This document shows positions 51,589 through 63,673 of a DNA stretch of 64,000 bases, one piece after another (the first letter of the stretch is position 1; each line of letters begins with the position of its first letter). The notes under the pieces are model-generated. The model did not search any database, had not been told where the DNA came from, and worked only from the letters and a program-made list of their open reading frames with translations. A program made the translations under genes and the position numbers. The stretch is from Dioscorea cayenensis subsp. rotundata (lineage: Eukaryota; Streptophyta; Magnoliopsida; Dioscoreales; Dioscoreaceae): assembly GCF_009730915.1 (NCBI RefSeq), contig NC_052494.1:124001-188000 (forward strand), read 5' to 3'.

Positions 51589-53635
51589 ACATTTATTTTG
51601 TGTGTCTTTCATGCAAGTGTATGCCTTTTCCTTTTTCGTCAAATGGGTGGTAGATGGCACTTTACTGCAATGACTTTGACTTTGCTTTCCCATCCATGTT
51701 TTCAATAGAAAATGCGTGTTAACTTTTTGTTATATTCCCACTCATTTTCTATGAACGTGTTTTACACGTCCAAACAAACCTGTCATTCGGACCCACTAAA
51801 TTTCTTCAAATATAATCAAGATAAAGATTTGGAGAATTTGCCATTTTATTTTATTGGTTCCACTGAATTAATCGTTATTATGCTACAGTTAGAGCTAATT
51901 ATGGACTACATTGGAGTGATTAGTTTAGTTTTGGTTTTATATAGTTTGTTGTTGGTGTAATAGAAATAGGATTGAACGGTCCAGATTTATTTAGTTACCG
52001 TGCATAATTTGATTAAATATTTCAGATCAAAATACTGTGCGTCCTATTTTTTACTGTACTACTAATTATAAGCACAGTAATATTATTCATCAATAGTGAT
52101 GAACCATTGGATTACGATCCAACGTTTGTAAATTTCAATTCTACGAGCGTGCTTATGCTTAGATTATCTAAACTCATATATATATATATATATATATATG
52201 ATAAATATAGATAAATTATGTATAACAGACAAACATATACCAGGATGAGTTGAACTCTACAATACTTGTGCCCTCTATCAGTATGAGCTAAGATTTGAAC
52301 TGACTTCCTCAAATAATTTATACAAAAAATTTGAAATAAACTAAATGGTCATAAAATATGGTTTGAAAATAATATTATATTTCTAAAAAAATAAACACAA
52401 ATAATATTAATTAGAGGTTTTTTTTTAATTACCAATTAAATTTCCATGCATAACATCATTGTTTTATAAGTTTTGCTCAAATTTCACACGTTGAATGGCA
52501 TCATGTTTTTTTTTTTAAACTCTTGCTTTAATCTTTTGATTTTTTTTTTTTAAATGATCACATTGCTACAAACATATTTTTCGCCGTCAAGACTATTGGC
52601 ATCATCTAGGGTTGATGTCTTCTTCAACAAATCATAATTATCAATGACATAATTCTTCCTAAAAGTTAATTCACAGTGATTTTGGCGCTCTCTATTCATT
52701 CAAGAATTGGAAAACATACATGGCTTGTATTTCTTGCATATTTGATCATACTTAGATGAAGAATCACATATGTTAGTCAAAGTAATTATAGCACCAATAA
52801 TCCTAGCAAGCAAAAACAACGGTAACATCAATGAGGTAGTCAGGTTCTTAATTTAATATAAATTTGTTTTTCCATATCGGCTAATTTAATAAATATCAAT
52901 TTAAATATATAGGTTTGAGATTCTCATCCAATTAGCATAAGTTTTGGATTAAATCAAGTAAAAATAATATGATTGATTTGCATCTAATAATAATAGAAAG
53001 CAGCTTTCCTTTTCATTTTTTTTACCATTACGTTCCATACAACAAAATAGACCTTAACCTTTGAAAAAAAAAATAGGAAGGAAACATAATTGCCATTTAG
53101 CTCATTAGTCATTATGCAAACATTGTTCCATGCTTCAACTTTTTTCATGGATATTAGAAATAAGATTTGGATTAACAACTAGCAAGATTAATGTACCAAT
53201 TGATAAATTATCAATAAATATCATTGTTGGAACGTAGACTATACATTATGTAAAGATGTGATAAAATATATGTCATGGAGACATACACGAATATCATTAA
53301 AAACTGTATATATATATATATATTACTATTTTTGATTTAAAGAATCTAATTTTAGTGATTTAAATAAATTTTAAATTGGGTCTTAACCAACTATATTAGA
53401 TATTTGATGCGTGGATTTATATAATAATGTGTAGAATTCCAAAAGGCAAAATTGTTAAATCTATGATGATTAAACTTCTAATTAGCTTTATAAATTTTTT
53501 TTGTTAAATAACATAAGAATTCATATTTATTTACATGTCTTTGCCACATATCAGCTTGTATGATTTATAGAAATCAATGGTAAAAGTTTTAACTATAAAG
53601 CAAATGTATGAACTTCTCAAATCATATATATATAT
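46080..53635. other. Long AT-rich intergenic region with simple repeats
   Basis: I see no supportable gene. (TTTA)n occurs at about 46079-46105 and (TA)n runs near 50273-50288, 51232-51250, 51557-51586 and 52178-52199. Around 49400-49660 there is a possible minus-strand SINE-like copy whose head (ataaatcatttggtcattag) matches that near 1165-1190, with a B-box-like motif about 40 bases further in. Near 52235-52310 another such motif is weaker. The tail end of the region runs into a TATATA tract at the scaffold gap. Confidence 0.45.
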
Positions 53636-54635
53636 NNNNNNNNNNNNNNNNNNNNNNNNNNNNNNNNNNNNNNNNNNNNNNNNNNNNNNNNNNNNNNNNN
53701 NNNNNNNNNNNNNNNNNNNNNNNNNNNNNNNNNNNNNNNNNNNNNNNNNNNNNNNNNNNNNNNNNNNNNNNNNNNNNNNNNNNNNNNNNNNNNNNNNNNN
53801 NNNNNNNNNNNNNNNNNNNNNNNNNNNNNNNNNNNNNNNNNNNNNNNNNNNNNNNNNNNNNNNNNNNNNNNNNNNNNNNNNNNNNNNNNNNNNNNNNNNN
53901 NNNNNNNNNNNNNNNNNNNNNNNNNNNNNNNNNNNNNNNNNNNNNNNNNNNNNNNNNNNNNNNNNNNNNNNNNNNNNNNNNNNNNNNNNNNNNNNNNNNN
54001 NNNNNNNNNNNNNNNNNNNNNNNNNNNNNNNNNNNNNNNNNNNNNNNNNNNNNNNNNNNNNNNNNNNNNNNNNNNNNNNNNNNNNNNNNNNNNNNNNNNN
54101 NNNNNNNNNNNNNNNNNNNNNNNNNNNNNNNNNNNNNNNNNNNNNNNNNNNNNNNNNNNNNNNNNNNNNNNNNNNNNNNNNNNNNNNNNNNNNNNNNNNN
54201 NNNNNNNNNNNNNNNNNNNNNNNNNNNNNNNNNNNNNNNNNNNNNNNNNNNNNNNNNNNNNNNNNNNNNNNNNNNNNNNNNNNNNNNNNNNNNNNNNNNN
54301 NNNNNNNNNNNNNNNNNNNNNNNNNNNNNNNNNNNNNNNNNNNNNNNNNNNNNNNNNNNNNNNNNNNNNNNNNNNNNNNNNNNNNNNNNNNNNNNNNNNN
54401 NNNNNNNNNNNNNNNNNNNNNNNNNNNNNNNNNNNNNNNNNNNNNNNNNNNNNNNNNNNNNNNNNNNNNNNNNNNNNNNNNNNNNNNNNNNNNNNNNNNN
54501 NNNNNNNNNNNNNNNNNNNNNNNNNNNNNNNNNNNNNNNNNNNNNNNNNNNNNNNNNNNNNNNNNNNNNNNNNNNNNNNNNNNNNNNNNNNNNNNNNNNN
54601 NNNNNNNNNNNNNNNNNNNNNNNNNNNNNNNNNNN
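53636..54635. other. Assembly gap, 1000 N
   Basis: There are exactly 1000 N, starting directly after an (AT)n tract (atatatatat). It is a placeholder gap, probably caused by the repeat. Confidence 0.98.
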
Positions 54636-57600
54636 CTAAGAAGATGCCCAATTATTTGTCTTCTTGTCCTTGCTCTATGGCAGTCCATCGTCTCACATTG
54701 TTTTACTACTAGAAAACATTAAACTTCATGTCCATCAATAATAGTGAGACATTCGATCTTCTATATATAAATAAAATTTGAGCATGTATCACAAACACAC
54801 AAACACACAAACACACAGACACACATGTACACGCAGTTTGGTGTCAAAACTAAAAGAACATTGGATACTACAAAATGAAAAGGTAAACTAAAGAAGTGAT
54901 GAACATCCAATGAATGAGTGACACGGAAAAGTCACATTCATCCACTTTCATCTTCTCTGAATGAAGAACCTGTGGGATCCCGATCATCTCCCAATCACAA
55001 TCATAAAAATCAAATCCATATCTCATGTGGGGGCCTTCCTTTGGACACCTTTGTGTTTCCTACTTGGCCCCTTCACACACCCAACCTAACATTCCTGCTC
55101 ACTCTAACAACACATCCCATTATGTTATTTTGCACTTAATATTATCTTTATAAATCAGTCCAACAAATCAAGCACAAAGAACACTAATATTTTTCCCTTG
55201 CTAAAGAACAGATACTATACAGGGAGTTCATTCAATGGAGGCAACAAGATAAGATTTGGATGATTTTGATTATTGTAATATTAATGTTTTTTGTGTGTTT
55301 AGTTAGTGACATTAATCTTGACTAAATGCCTTATTAATTACATCATTATTCAAAGTAAAACTTTTCTTCTCTTAAAAAGTTTGTGGAGTGGAGTTGTTGT
55401 TAATTTGTTAATTTTAAATGTGCTCTTAAATCATCCAACCAAACCTTTCTTGTCTGCATTGGGCAATGTAATCTATGAAACCACAATATTTTTGTCACCC
55501 ACGAGATAAAAAGGGAAAATTAAAATAAAGTGGATGGTGATGATACGATAATCTCACTTTATTAAATTTCTGTTTTATTAGAGGAAGATTGGTTACCATA
55601 TATCTTATGATTTAGATATTTAATTAACTACATGAATCACGTTTAATTAAGTATTGTTAGCCATATATAGTGGACATGACTTGTCAATCCGACATGAATT
55701 AGATGGTATGGATTGATGTCACTAGATAATACTTATTATATATACTAAGTACATGATAAATTTTTAAAATGAGTTTTATGATGCATCAAGTTGTATGAAT
55801 CCATTTATTAAAGGTATCCGTATAAAACAATATTTGCTTATATATCTATACACATGCAAATCGTTTTAATTTCTTTATATATCTTGTTGATAACAAATCA
55901 ATTAAAAGAATTATTAAAAATCCAACTATTATTTATTTATATTAATTTGAATATGGAAAAACAGTGATTAATTTATATAAAATTCCCTAAGAAGATTAGT
56001 TAACCATAAAAATATATAAAGAGATAAAATATATATGACAATATAATTTTTATGTAAGTATATTCACAATTACTCACTTTTATCAAATGAGCAAGCAAAT
56101 TTCTGGTTATTAAATGTATTGGGAGACCTTCTATGGAAATAATCAAGCATATTAAAATGAGAATCATTTACTTAAAGAGCCAAGAAATAATTTTTTAAAA
56201 TTTATTTATTATTTAAGTATCACAAAAGTACCAAATATATTACAAGTTGACATATTATACATACACAGAATATTACTACTATATGCACTTCTTTAGCTAG
56301 ATTCCAAACTATATATTTTATCTGTTTACAAGCATGTTTCTTATTTTTACTTTATCAAAATATTCTTACTCCAATTTGGAACAATAATACTATATCAAAA
56401 GAGGGAGTCACATTATAAATATTTAAATTTAGTAATAAGAATAAAAAAGAACATAAAATAAAATATAAATTATTCTCATAGTCTCTCCAACTACAATTAT
56501 TAAGTTTAGAATAAGATCTTCAAGTACAAAACTTTAAATAGAATATATTCTTTTATGAACTTAATTTATTAATTAATTATTTTTATAATAAATTGACCGA
56601 AAAGTATAATTACAACAAACTAACAATCAAGAAATAACAATTTATTAAACTTCATTTGTTTAATTTTAGATGTTTTAACACTACAAACAAAAGAAATACA
56701 TTGAAATTCAACCTAATGATTAATTACTTCACAATAGAAGATAACAAAATATTTATTAAAATGATTTTATGAGGTTATTTGTTGTTTAAGCTTTCCATGC
56801 CATCACTATCACTGAACTAAAATATCATTCAATCATAAAAATATCACAAGTAGTTAATTATTGACTATGCTGATGAAACAAAGCTCCCTATTATTATAAG
56901 ATTTTAAATTTAAATTTTAAAAATAGTTTTTTATTCAATATTTTATAATTATTTTAGGTTTATTAGTTATTTTATTTTTATTTATTTATCCAGTAATTTG
57001 TCATTATTTACTATTTGATCTACACTCTAGGTTGTATAAATATTTGTTTTAGGGTTTATGAGAGGTGATGGTTTTATTGAAATTTCATGTTCTTGTTTAT
57101 TTTATTCTGGGTGTGAGTTCTTGTATTAGAACTGCATCAATTATAACAAGCTAAACACCAAGAAATAACTTAATTAACTTTTATTAGTTTAATTCCTTGA
57201 TGTTTTAACATTATAATCAAAGAAGTTTAGGATGCTTAATTGCAAGTTAATTAGCTTAAGTAATGGCCATAATGAAGATATAAAAACAGTCATTAAATAA
57301 TCATTGTAAGGTTGTTAAGCTCTTCTTTCTTTGTGATTAAATATTAGAAAAATGGTAAAATTACTTGTATGAATTATTTTTTAAGCTTTCTTTTAATATA
57401 TATTTCCAAAAAAAATATAATGGTAATATTAAAGATATTGTAATATTTCATAACAATCTCAGTGCTCACAAAAAGAAATTAATGTCGAAGAAATGCTAGA
57501 TATCTAAAATTTAGAAAGGGATGTAATTAATTAATACATGAAAAATAAGGTTTGATCCATAATTAGTTGAAGCAGTTTATATTAGCAACATATTATTATA

Positions 57601-58822
57601 TAAACAATGTAAAATATAAATATTTATTTATACATAAAAATCTGGGCCTACTTCTTGTCATTCTGGGCCTAACAAAAGCGGCCCATAAATTGTTTCACTA
57701 TTTCTGATTTTTCCCCCAATTTATATTTGAAAATCTTGAATTATCTGAATAATTCATGTTCAAAAATCTTATTTGAAATAAAAATATTTAGCATGTCAAA
57801 ATCCAAGTCCGTGCACAAATGTAGATATTTTTTCTTTATGTATCTACTTTAATAATTACATCTATACCAAATTTATAATGTTGATCATTTAAATAAAGAA
57901 ATAAACTTAAAAAAAAAAAATATTCCCATGTTGATAACGAAAATCTAAAAAAAGGTGGTACTGGGAATTATATATTTAAATTAAAATTAAATATTCCTAA
58001 TAGTAAATACTTTTTCTTTTTAGAAGATTTGAATAATTGGTTTAGACTTTGACTTAGATAATCCACTTAATCTAAATTACAAAACTTCCACATAAAACAC
58101 CAAATATTGATCATGACTTCTCTTATTGGTCTTCTAAATTCTCATCTCTTGGGATCTTGATCTTCCAATTATTTGTATTTATTTTCTAACTTTCTAATGT
58201 TGCAATTAGGTACATGCATGTATGTCTATATGTCATTATAGCTTTACTTGCAGGGTAATTAATAAATCCTATTGAATATGGAGTCCATGCCAACATAGTG
58301 CTTAGAATTCAATGTAAATTAATTAAAAAAATAATGAACATTTATAATACAACAAGCATCATGTTAAAAGGCAGGATATATTTTGTCACTTATTTTTGCA
58401 TATATATATATATATATAATGTCTTCTAACGATAAATGATGTATTATTATTCAGCTTCTAAAAAGTTAGGGATAATGTCTTCTAGCGATTTGGGTTGTAG
58501 TGGTTGTCTTCAATATATATATATATATATATATATATTAAGGTGTCATCAGCAAACTAATTAATTAAACACTTGCATTAAGATAAAAATGGCAACAATT
58601 AACGTATGAAATAAACACTTTTTAAAAATTATATTATTTTTAAAAATGTTATATATGTACATATATATATATTTTTAAAAACTTGATGGTACTCATAGAA
58701 TGGAATGCCATAAATTAATTTTCATGAGTGCTTTTTCCTGCCCTTGAGATAAAAACCACACGCACAAATTTATTTCAAGAACCAAAGATTAATTTCAACT
58801 CCATCACCTGGTACAGAAAAGT

Positions 58823-58824
<2 letters not shown>
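54636..58824. other. AT-rich intergenic region
   Basis: I see no supportable gene. A GC-richer stretch at about 54920-55110 (cacattcatccactttcatc; gtgggggccttcctttggac) looks promoter-like but has no adjoining coding exon in view. (CACA)-type repeats lie at about 54793-54825 and (TA)n near 58400-58418 and 58510-58540, together with a duplicated phrase, ataatgtcttcta(a/g)cgat (58418 and 58474). Confidence 0.45.

Positions 58825-58874
<50 letters not shown>
58825..58874. repeat. (TA)25 microsatellite just 3' of the PR-1 stop codon
   Basis: A perfect TA run of 50 bases begins 39 bases downstream of the PR-1 stop on the minus strand, so it probably lies in the 3' UTR. Confidence 0.9.
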
Positions 58875-58876
<2 letters not shown>

Positions 58877-58913
58877 TAGATAGTTTGATTGATGGAGTCC
58901 TAATATAATCCTT

Positions 58914-58982
58914 CTAACCAATGATATTACCAGCACGGTTATAGTTGCAGGTGATGAAGATGCCACCATTGTTACACACCAC
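58914..58982 (-). pseudogene. 3' end of a PR-1 (CAP superfamily) gene, separated by a Copia insertion
   Basis: On the minus strand this reads CNNGGIFITCNYNRAGNIIG then TAG (58914-58916), the C-terminal end of plant PR-1 proteins (Cys-Asn-Asn-Gly-Gly and TCNY with two conserved cysteines). The matching upstream part lies at 63674-64000, on the other side of the retrotransposon. When the element and one copy of the ACCAC duplication are discounted, the reading frame continues without a shift across the junction. As found, the gene is split by 4.7 kb and cannot encode a normal PR-1. Confidence 0.9.
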
Positions 58983-59097
58983 TGTTGAGTTGTGTGGAGC
59001 CTGATTATACTGAACACCACTTGTGTTATTTAAAATTTTTTTGAGGGGTATTTTGGAAATTTCCATTGTACTAGGGTTTTTTCTTCTTTTTCCCCCT

Positions 59098-59165
<68 letters not shown>

Positions 59166-59327
59166 TCCTTGTAAAAGTGGAAAAGAAAATAGTGAAATCA
59201 TCGGCCAGTGGGACGTAGCCCTAGTTTTTGGGTGAACCACGTAAATCTCTATGTTTTTCCTTTTTTTGCTTGTTTTATTTTATTCTTGCCTTTTTTTATT
59301 CTTGCCTTTGTTTCTTAGTTCTTAACA
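58983..59327 (+). repeat. 5' LTR of the Copia element (345 bp)
   Basis: It starts TGTTGAG and ends CTTAACA. It contains a (TA)31 array (59100-59161) and a small internal duplication (attcttgcc twice, near 59281-59306) that is absent from the 3' LTR. Confidence 0.95.
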
Positions 59328-59375
59328 ATTGGTACTAGAGCAAGGTCTTTTTTTTTTGTTTTTTGCGTGGGAGCA

Positions 59376-60027
59376 ATGGCAGAGGAAGCAGGAAAGGCAT
59401 CTGGAGTAGAAAAGTTTGATGTCACAGACTTCGCGTATTGGCGGATGCAGATTAAAGATTATCTGCATGCAAAGAAATTACATCTACCTCTTTTGGGGAT
59501 AAAACCAGAGAAGATGAAGGCTGAGTATTGGGTTCTTCTTGACAGACAGGTACTCGGAGTTATCAGATTAACTTTGTCAAGGTCTGTTGCACATAATGTT
59601 GTGAAGGAGAAGACCATAGCAGATGAAGGCGTTATATGGTATGCATGAAAAGCCGTCGGCAAATTACAAGGTGTATTTGATGAAGAAATTGTTCAATTTG
59701 AAGATGGCAGAGAACGCATCAGTAGCACAACACCTGAATGACCTCAACACTATCACAAATCAATTGTCGTCTATAGAAATTGATTTTGATGATGAGGTTC
59801 GTGCTCTGATCATTCTGGCTTCTTTGCCGAACAGTTGGGAAGTAATGAGGATGCCAGTAAGCAATTCTATGGGAAAAGAAAAGCTCAAGTACAATGATAT
59901 ACGAGATCTAGTTTTCGCTGAGGAGATTCGCAAAAGAGATGCAGGTGAAACTTCAGGATCTGGCTCTGCCCTAAATCTTGAGACAAGAGTAGAAACATTA
60001 ACAAAAGCTCAAATTGGGGTAGATTAA
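59376..60027 (+). pseudogene. Copia gag region, frameshifted
   Basis: An initial frame from ATG 59376 contains KFDVTDFAYWRMQIKDYL, typical of Copia gag N termini. It stops at 59648, and the homologous continuation is in another frame (KVYLMKKLFNLKMAENAS; DDEVRALIILASLPNSWE) to 60027. The shift lies near 59625. The next piece (zinc knuckle) is in a third frame. Confidence 0.85.
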
Positions 60028-60082
60028 AATCCAAAAATTTCAATCAAAACAGAAGTAAATCTAGATCAGGTCGTCCAGTACA

Positions 60083-60388
60083 ATGCTGAATTGTGGAAAA
60101 ATAGGTCATTTCAGGAACCAATACAAAAGCCCTAAAAAGAAGAATGAAGATGATTTTGCTAATGTTGTAACAGAAGAGATACATGATGCATTACTTCTTG
60201 CAATAGACAGTCCACTTGATGATTGGGTTTTGGACTCAGGAGCTTCATTTCATACCACTCAACACCAAGAGATCCTACAAAATTACACTGCAGATGATTT
60301 TGAGAAGGTGTATTTGGTTGATGGTTCAGCCTTGGATGTTGTAGGTGTGGGAGAAGTCAGGATATCATCGCCCGGTGGATCCATCTAG
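60083..60388 (+). pseudogene. Copia zinc knuckle and aspartic protease region, damaged
   Basis: NCGKIGHFRNQYKSP is a CCHC knuckle remnant: the first Cys is cut off by the frame change, and the last Cys position is Tyr. The protease signature DDWVLDSGASFHT with the catalytic DSG is present. The frame is closed by TAG (60386-60388) just before SLEKVWHILDLRRNLISVGQ, which continues in the same frame. Confidence 0.85.
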
Positions 60389-61809
60389 TCATTGGAGAAG
60401 GTTTGGCATATTCTAGACTTGAGGAGGAATCTGATTTCTGTTGGGCAGCTTGATGATGAAGGGCATGCAATTCTGTTTGCTGGTGGTACCTGGAAGGTTA
60501 CAAAGGGAGCTAGAGTATTGGCTCATGGAAAAAAGACTGGCACTCTATATATGACCTCATGTCCAAAAGATACAGTTGCAATTACTGAAGCAAGTATTGA
60601 TGCAAACCTATGGCATTGCAGGCTTGATTACATGAGTGAGAAAGGATTGAAGATGTTGTTGTCAAGAGGAAAGCTACCAAAAATAAAGTCTATTGATTAT
60701 GACATGTGTGAAAGTTGCATCTTAGGAAAGCAGAGAAAGGTGAGATTCTTGAAAACTGGTAGGACTCTGAAGGCTAAAAAATTGGAATTAGTGCACACTG
60801 ATTTGTGGGGACCTTCACCGATTGCATCACTTGGAGGTTTAAGGTACTATGTAACTTTTATCGAAGACTCAAGCAGAAAGGTGTAGGTTTATTTTTGAAA
60901 AATAAATCAGATTTATTTGAGACTTTTAAGAAGTGGAGAGCCATGGTTGAGACAGAAACATGTTTGAAAGTAAAATGCTTAAGATTAGATAATGGAGGGG
61001 AGTATGTAGATGGAAGGTTCAGTGAGTATTGTGGTGCAGAAGGAATTAAGATGAAGAAGACTATTCCTGGGACACCACAGCAGAATGGTGTGGCAAAGCG
61101 CATGAACAGAACTCTCAATGAGCGTGCTAGGTGTATGAGGCTACATGCTGGGTTGCCAAAAGTTTTTTGGGCTGATGCTATTAGCACTGTAGCTTACCTA
61201 ATAAATCGAGGACCATCAGTTCCTATGGAGTTTAGAATTCCTGAGGAGGTTTGGAGTGGTAAAGAAGTGAAGTTTTCACATCTAAAAGTTTTTGGGTGTG
61301 TATCTTATGTTCACATTGATTCTAATGCTCGAAGTAAACTTGATGCAAAGTCTAAAAAATGTTTTTTCATTGGCTATGGTGATGAGAAATTTGGCTATAG
61401 GTTTTGGGATGAACAAAAGAGAAAAATCATTAGAAGCAGAAATGTGATATTCAATGAATGGGCTATGTACAAGGATAGGTCAACCATACTGTCAGATGTC
61501 ACAGATCAAAAGAAATTTGAGTTTGTCAACTTAGATGAATTAACTGAAAGTACTGTTCAGAAAATGAGTGAAGAAGATAAGGAGAATGCAGATTCACAGG
61601 TTGATCAGAGTACAACAGTAGTTGATGTTCGCAGATCCTCCAGGAACATTAGACCTCCTCAACGTTATTCACCATCACTAAGTTATCTCCTACTGACTAA
61701 TGGTGGTGAACCAGAGTGTTATGATAAAGCTTTACAAGATAAGAATTCAAGCAAGTGGGAGTTAGCCATGAAGGATGAGATGGATTCCTTGCTGAGGAAT
61801 CAAACATAG
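60389..61809 (+). pseudogene. Copia integrase region, frameshifted
   Basis: The pre-integrase and HHCC-like region (LWHCRLDYMSEKG; CESCILGKQRK) lies in the first frame to about 60886, with the second His position replaced. After a frameshift near 60880 the core continues (VKCLRLDNGGEY, TIPGTPQQNGVAKRMNRT), followed by the usual C-terminal KVFGCVSYVHI and RRSSRNIRPPQRYS. A TAG at 61807-61809 ends it. Confidence 0.88.
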
Positions 61810-63105
61810 GAACTGACTGAGTTACCAGCAACTAAGAAGGCTTTGCACAACAAGTGAGTATACAGAATAAAGAATGAGCATGATGGTAGCAAACGATACA
61901 AGGCCAGATTAGTAGTTAAAGGGTTCCAGCAGAAGGAGGGCATTGACTACACTGAGATATTTTCTCCAATTGTGAAGATATCAACGATTAGACTGGTGCT
62001 TGGAATTGTAGCTGCAGAGAATTTAAATCTTGAGCAGTTAGATGTAAAGACAGCGTTTCTTCACGGTGACTTGGATGAAGACATTTACATGCTTCAACCA
62101 GAAGGGTTCGTTGTTCAGGGGCAAGAGAATCAAGTCTGCAAACTAAGAAAGAGCTTGTATGGCCTGAAACAAGCTCCAAGACAGTGGTATAAGAAATTTG
62201 ATAGTTTTATGCATAAAATTGAGTTCAAGAGATATGAAGTTGATCATTGTTGCTATATCAAGTTCTTTGACAATTCCTATATCATCTTAATGGTGTATGT
62301 AGATGATGTGCTCATTGTAGGGTCTTGCATTGAGGAGATCAATTATTTGAAGAAACAATTGTCAAAATAGTTTGCAATGAAGGATTTGGGAGTTGCAAAT
62401 TAAATCCTTGGTGTGAGAATCATTAGAGATGAGGCTAATGGTATATTGAAGCTTTCACAACCGGAGTATGTGAAGAAAGTTCTTAGTAGATTCAATATGA
62501 ATGAAGCCAAATCTGTAAGCACACCTTTGGGTAGTCATCTTAAACAGAGCAAAGAACAGTCACCGAAGACAAAAGAAGAAAAGGATTACATGAGGAAGGT
62601 GCCCTATGCTTCAGCTATTGGCAGCTTGATGTATGCTATGGTGTGTACAAGGCTAGACATTGCACATGCAGTGGGAGTTGTGAGGAGATTCATGAGTAGG
62701 CCTGGAAAACAGCATTGGGAAGCAGTTAAGTGGATTCTAAGATATTTGAAGGGCTCATCAGATATATGTATTTGTTTCACAGGTGTAAGTTTGAAATTGG
62801 AAGGTTATGTAGATGCTGATTTTGCTGGAGATACAGATAACAGGAAGAGTACTACAGGGTACATCTATACATTGAATGGCACTGCAGTTAGTTGGATTTC
62901 TCAATTGCAGAAAGTTGTTGCTCTCTCTACAACAGAAGCAGAGTATGTTGCTATTACAGAAGCTAGCAAGGAGATGATCTGGTTACAAAATTTTTTGGCA
63001 GAATTGGGAAAAAGGCAGGAGAATAGTATTTTATTCAGCGACAGCCAAAGTGCCATTCATCTTGCTAGGAATTCAGCATTTCATTCAAGAACCAAGCATA
63101 TATAG
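61810..63105 (+). pseudogene. Copia reverse transcriptase and RNase H region, with nonsense codons
   Basis: The frame is that of the integrase core. RT motifs seen are KARLVVKGFQQKEGIDYTE, QLDVKTAFLHGDLDEDIYM, SLYGLKQAPRQWYKKFD and the catalytic YVDDVLIVG. RNase H follows (YVDADFAGDTDNRKSTTGY; STTEAEYVAITEASKE; SDSQSAIHLARN). In-frame stops occur at TGA 61855, TAG 62368, TAA 62401 and TAG 63103. The active-site residues of the RT are intact, but the chain is not translatable as one protein. Confidence 0.92.
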
Positions 63106-63356
63106 TTAAGGTATCATTTCATTCAGACTTTATTAGAAGATAAAGTGTTGCCTCTTGAGAAGATTCCAGGCAGTGAAAATCCAGCTGATATGTTAGCCAA
63201 GATAGTTATTGTTAACAAACTGAAGCTATGCAAAGCTTTAGTTGGTTTGAGCACCTGATGATTAGAAGGTTTTGTCGCCGGCATGTTGTTCAGCTGTGTT
63301 TCTTTGAAGATTTGAAGCTTGAGAACTTGGATGAGATTAGTCTCCAAGTGGGAGAT

Positions 63357-63465
63357 TGTTGAGTTGTGTGGAGCCTGATTATACTGAACAACACTTTGTG
63401 TTATTTAGAAATTTTTGAGGGGGTATTTTGGAAATTTCCATTGTACTAGGGTTTTTTTTTTTTTC

Positions 63466-63520
<55 letters not shown>

Positions 63521-63673
63521 TCCTTGTAAAAGTTTTTTTTGGGGAAGAAAATAGTAAAATTAGCCGGCGGGTGTGGATGTAGCCCTAGTTTTTGGGCGAA
63601 CCACGTAAATCTCTGTGTTTTTCCTTTTTTGCTTGTTTTCTTTATTCTTGCATTTGTTTCTTAGTTCCTAACA
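63357..63673 (+). repeat. 3' LTR of the Copia element (317 bp)
   Basis: It starts TGTTGAG and ends CCTAACA. It contains a (TA)24 array (63469-63516). By eye it differs from the 5' LTR by roughly a dozen substitutions plus indels, so the insertion is not very recent. Confidence 0.95.

Larger units (their letters stand above)
58983..63673 (+). mobile_element. Ty1/Copia LTR retrotransposon, full-length but decayed, inserted in the PR-1 gene
   Basis: The element is bounded by direct LTRs (58983-59327 and 63357-63673), both starting TGTTGAGTTGTGTGG and ending TAACA, with a perfect 5-bp target duplication ACCAC at 58978-58982 and 63674-63678. A primer-binding-site-like ttggtactagagc follows the 5' LTR (59329-59341), and a polypurine stretch (aagtgggagatt) precedes the 3' LTR. 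The internal order is gag, protease, integrase, reverse transcriptase, RNase H, which is the Copia order. At least three frameshifts and several nonsense codons break the coding, so it is not autonomous. It resembles the Tnt1-type group of plant Copia elements. Confidence 0.96.

Noticed and set aside
53531..54722. Several long open frames on both strands across the second N run
   Set aside because: Artefacts of 1000 N without stops; the flanking codons show no protein-like pattern.
59023..59235. Frames with long Ile-Tyr repeats over (TA)n tracts, here and at 20053-20259 and 58775-59020
   Set aside because: Translations of TA microsatellites, not proteins.
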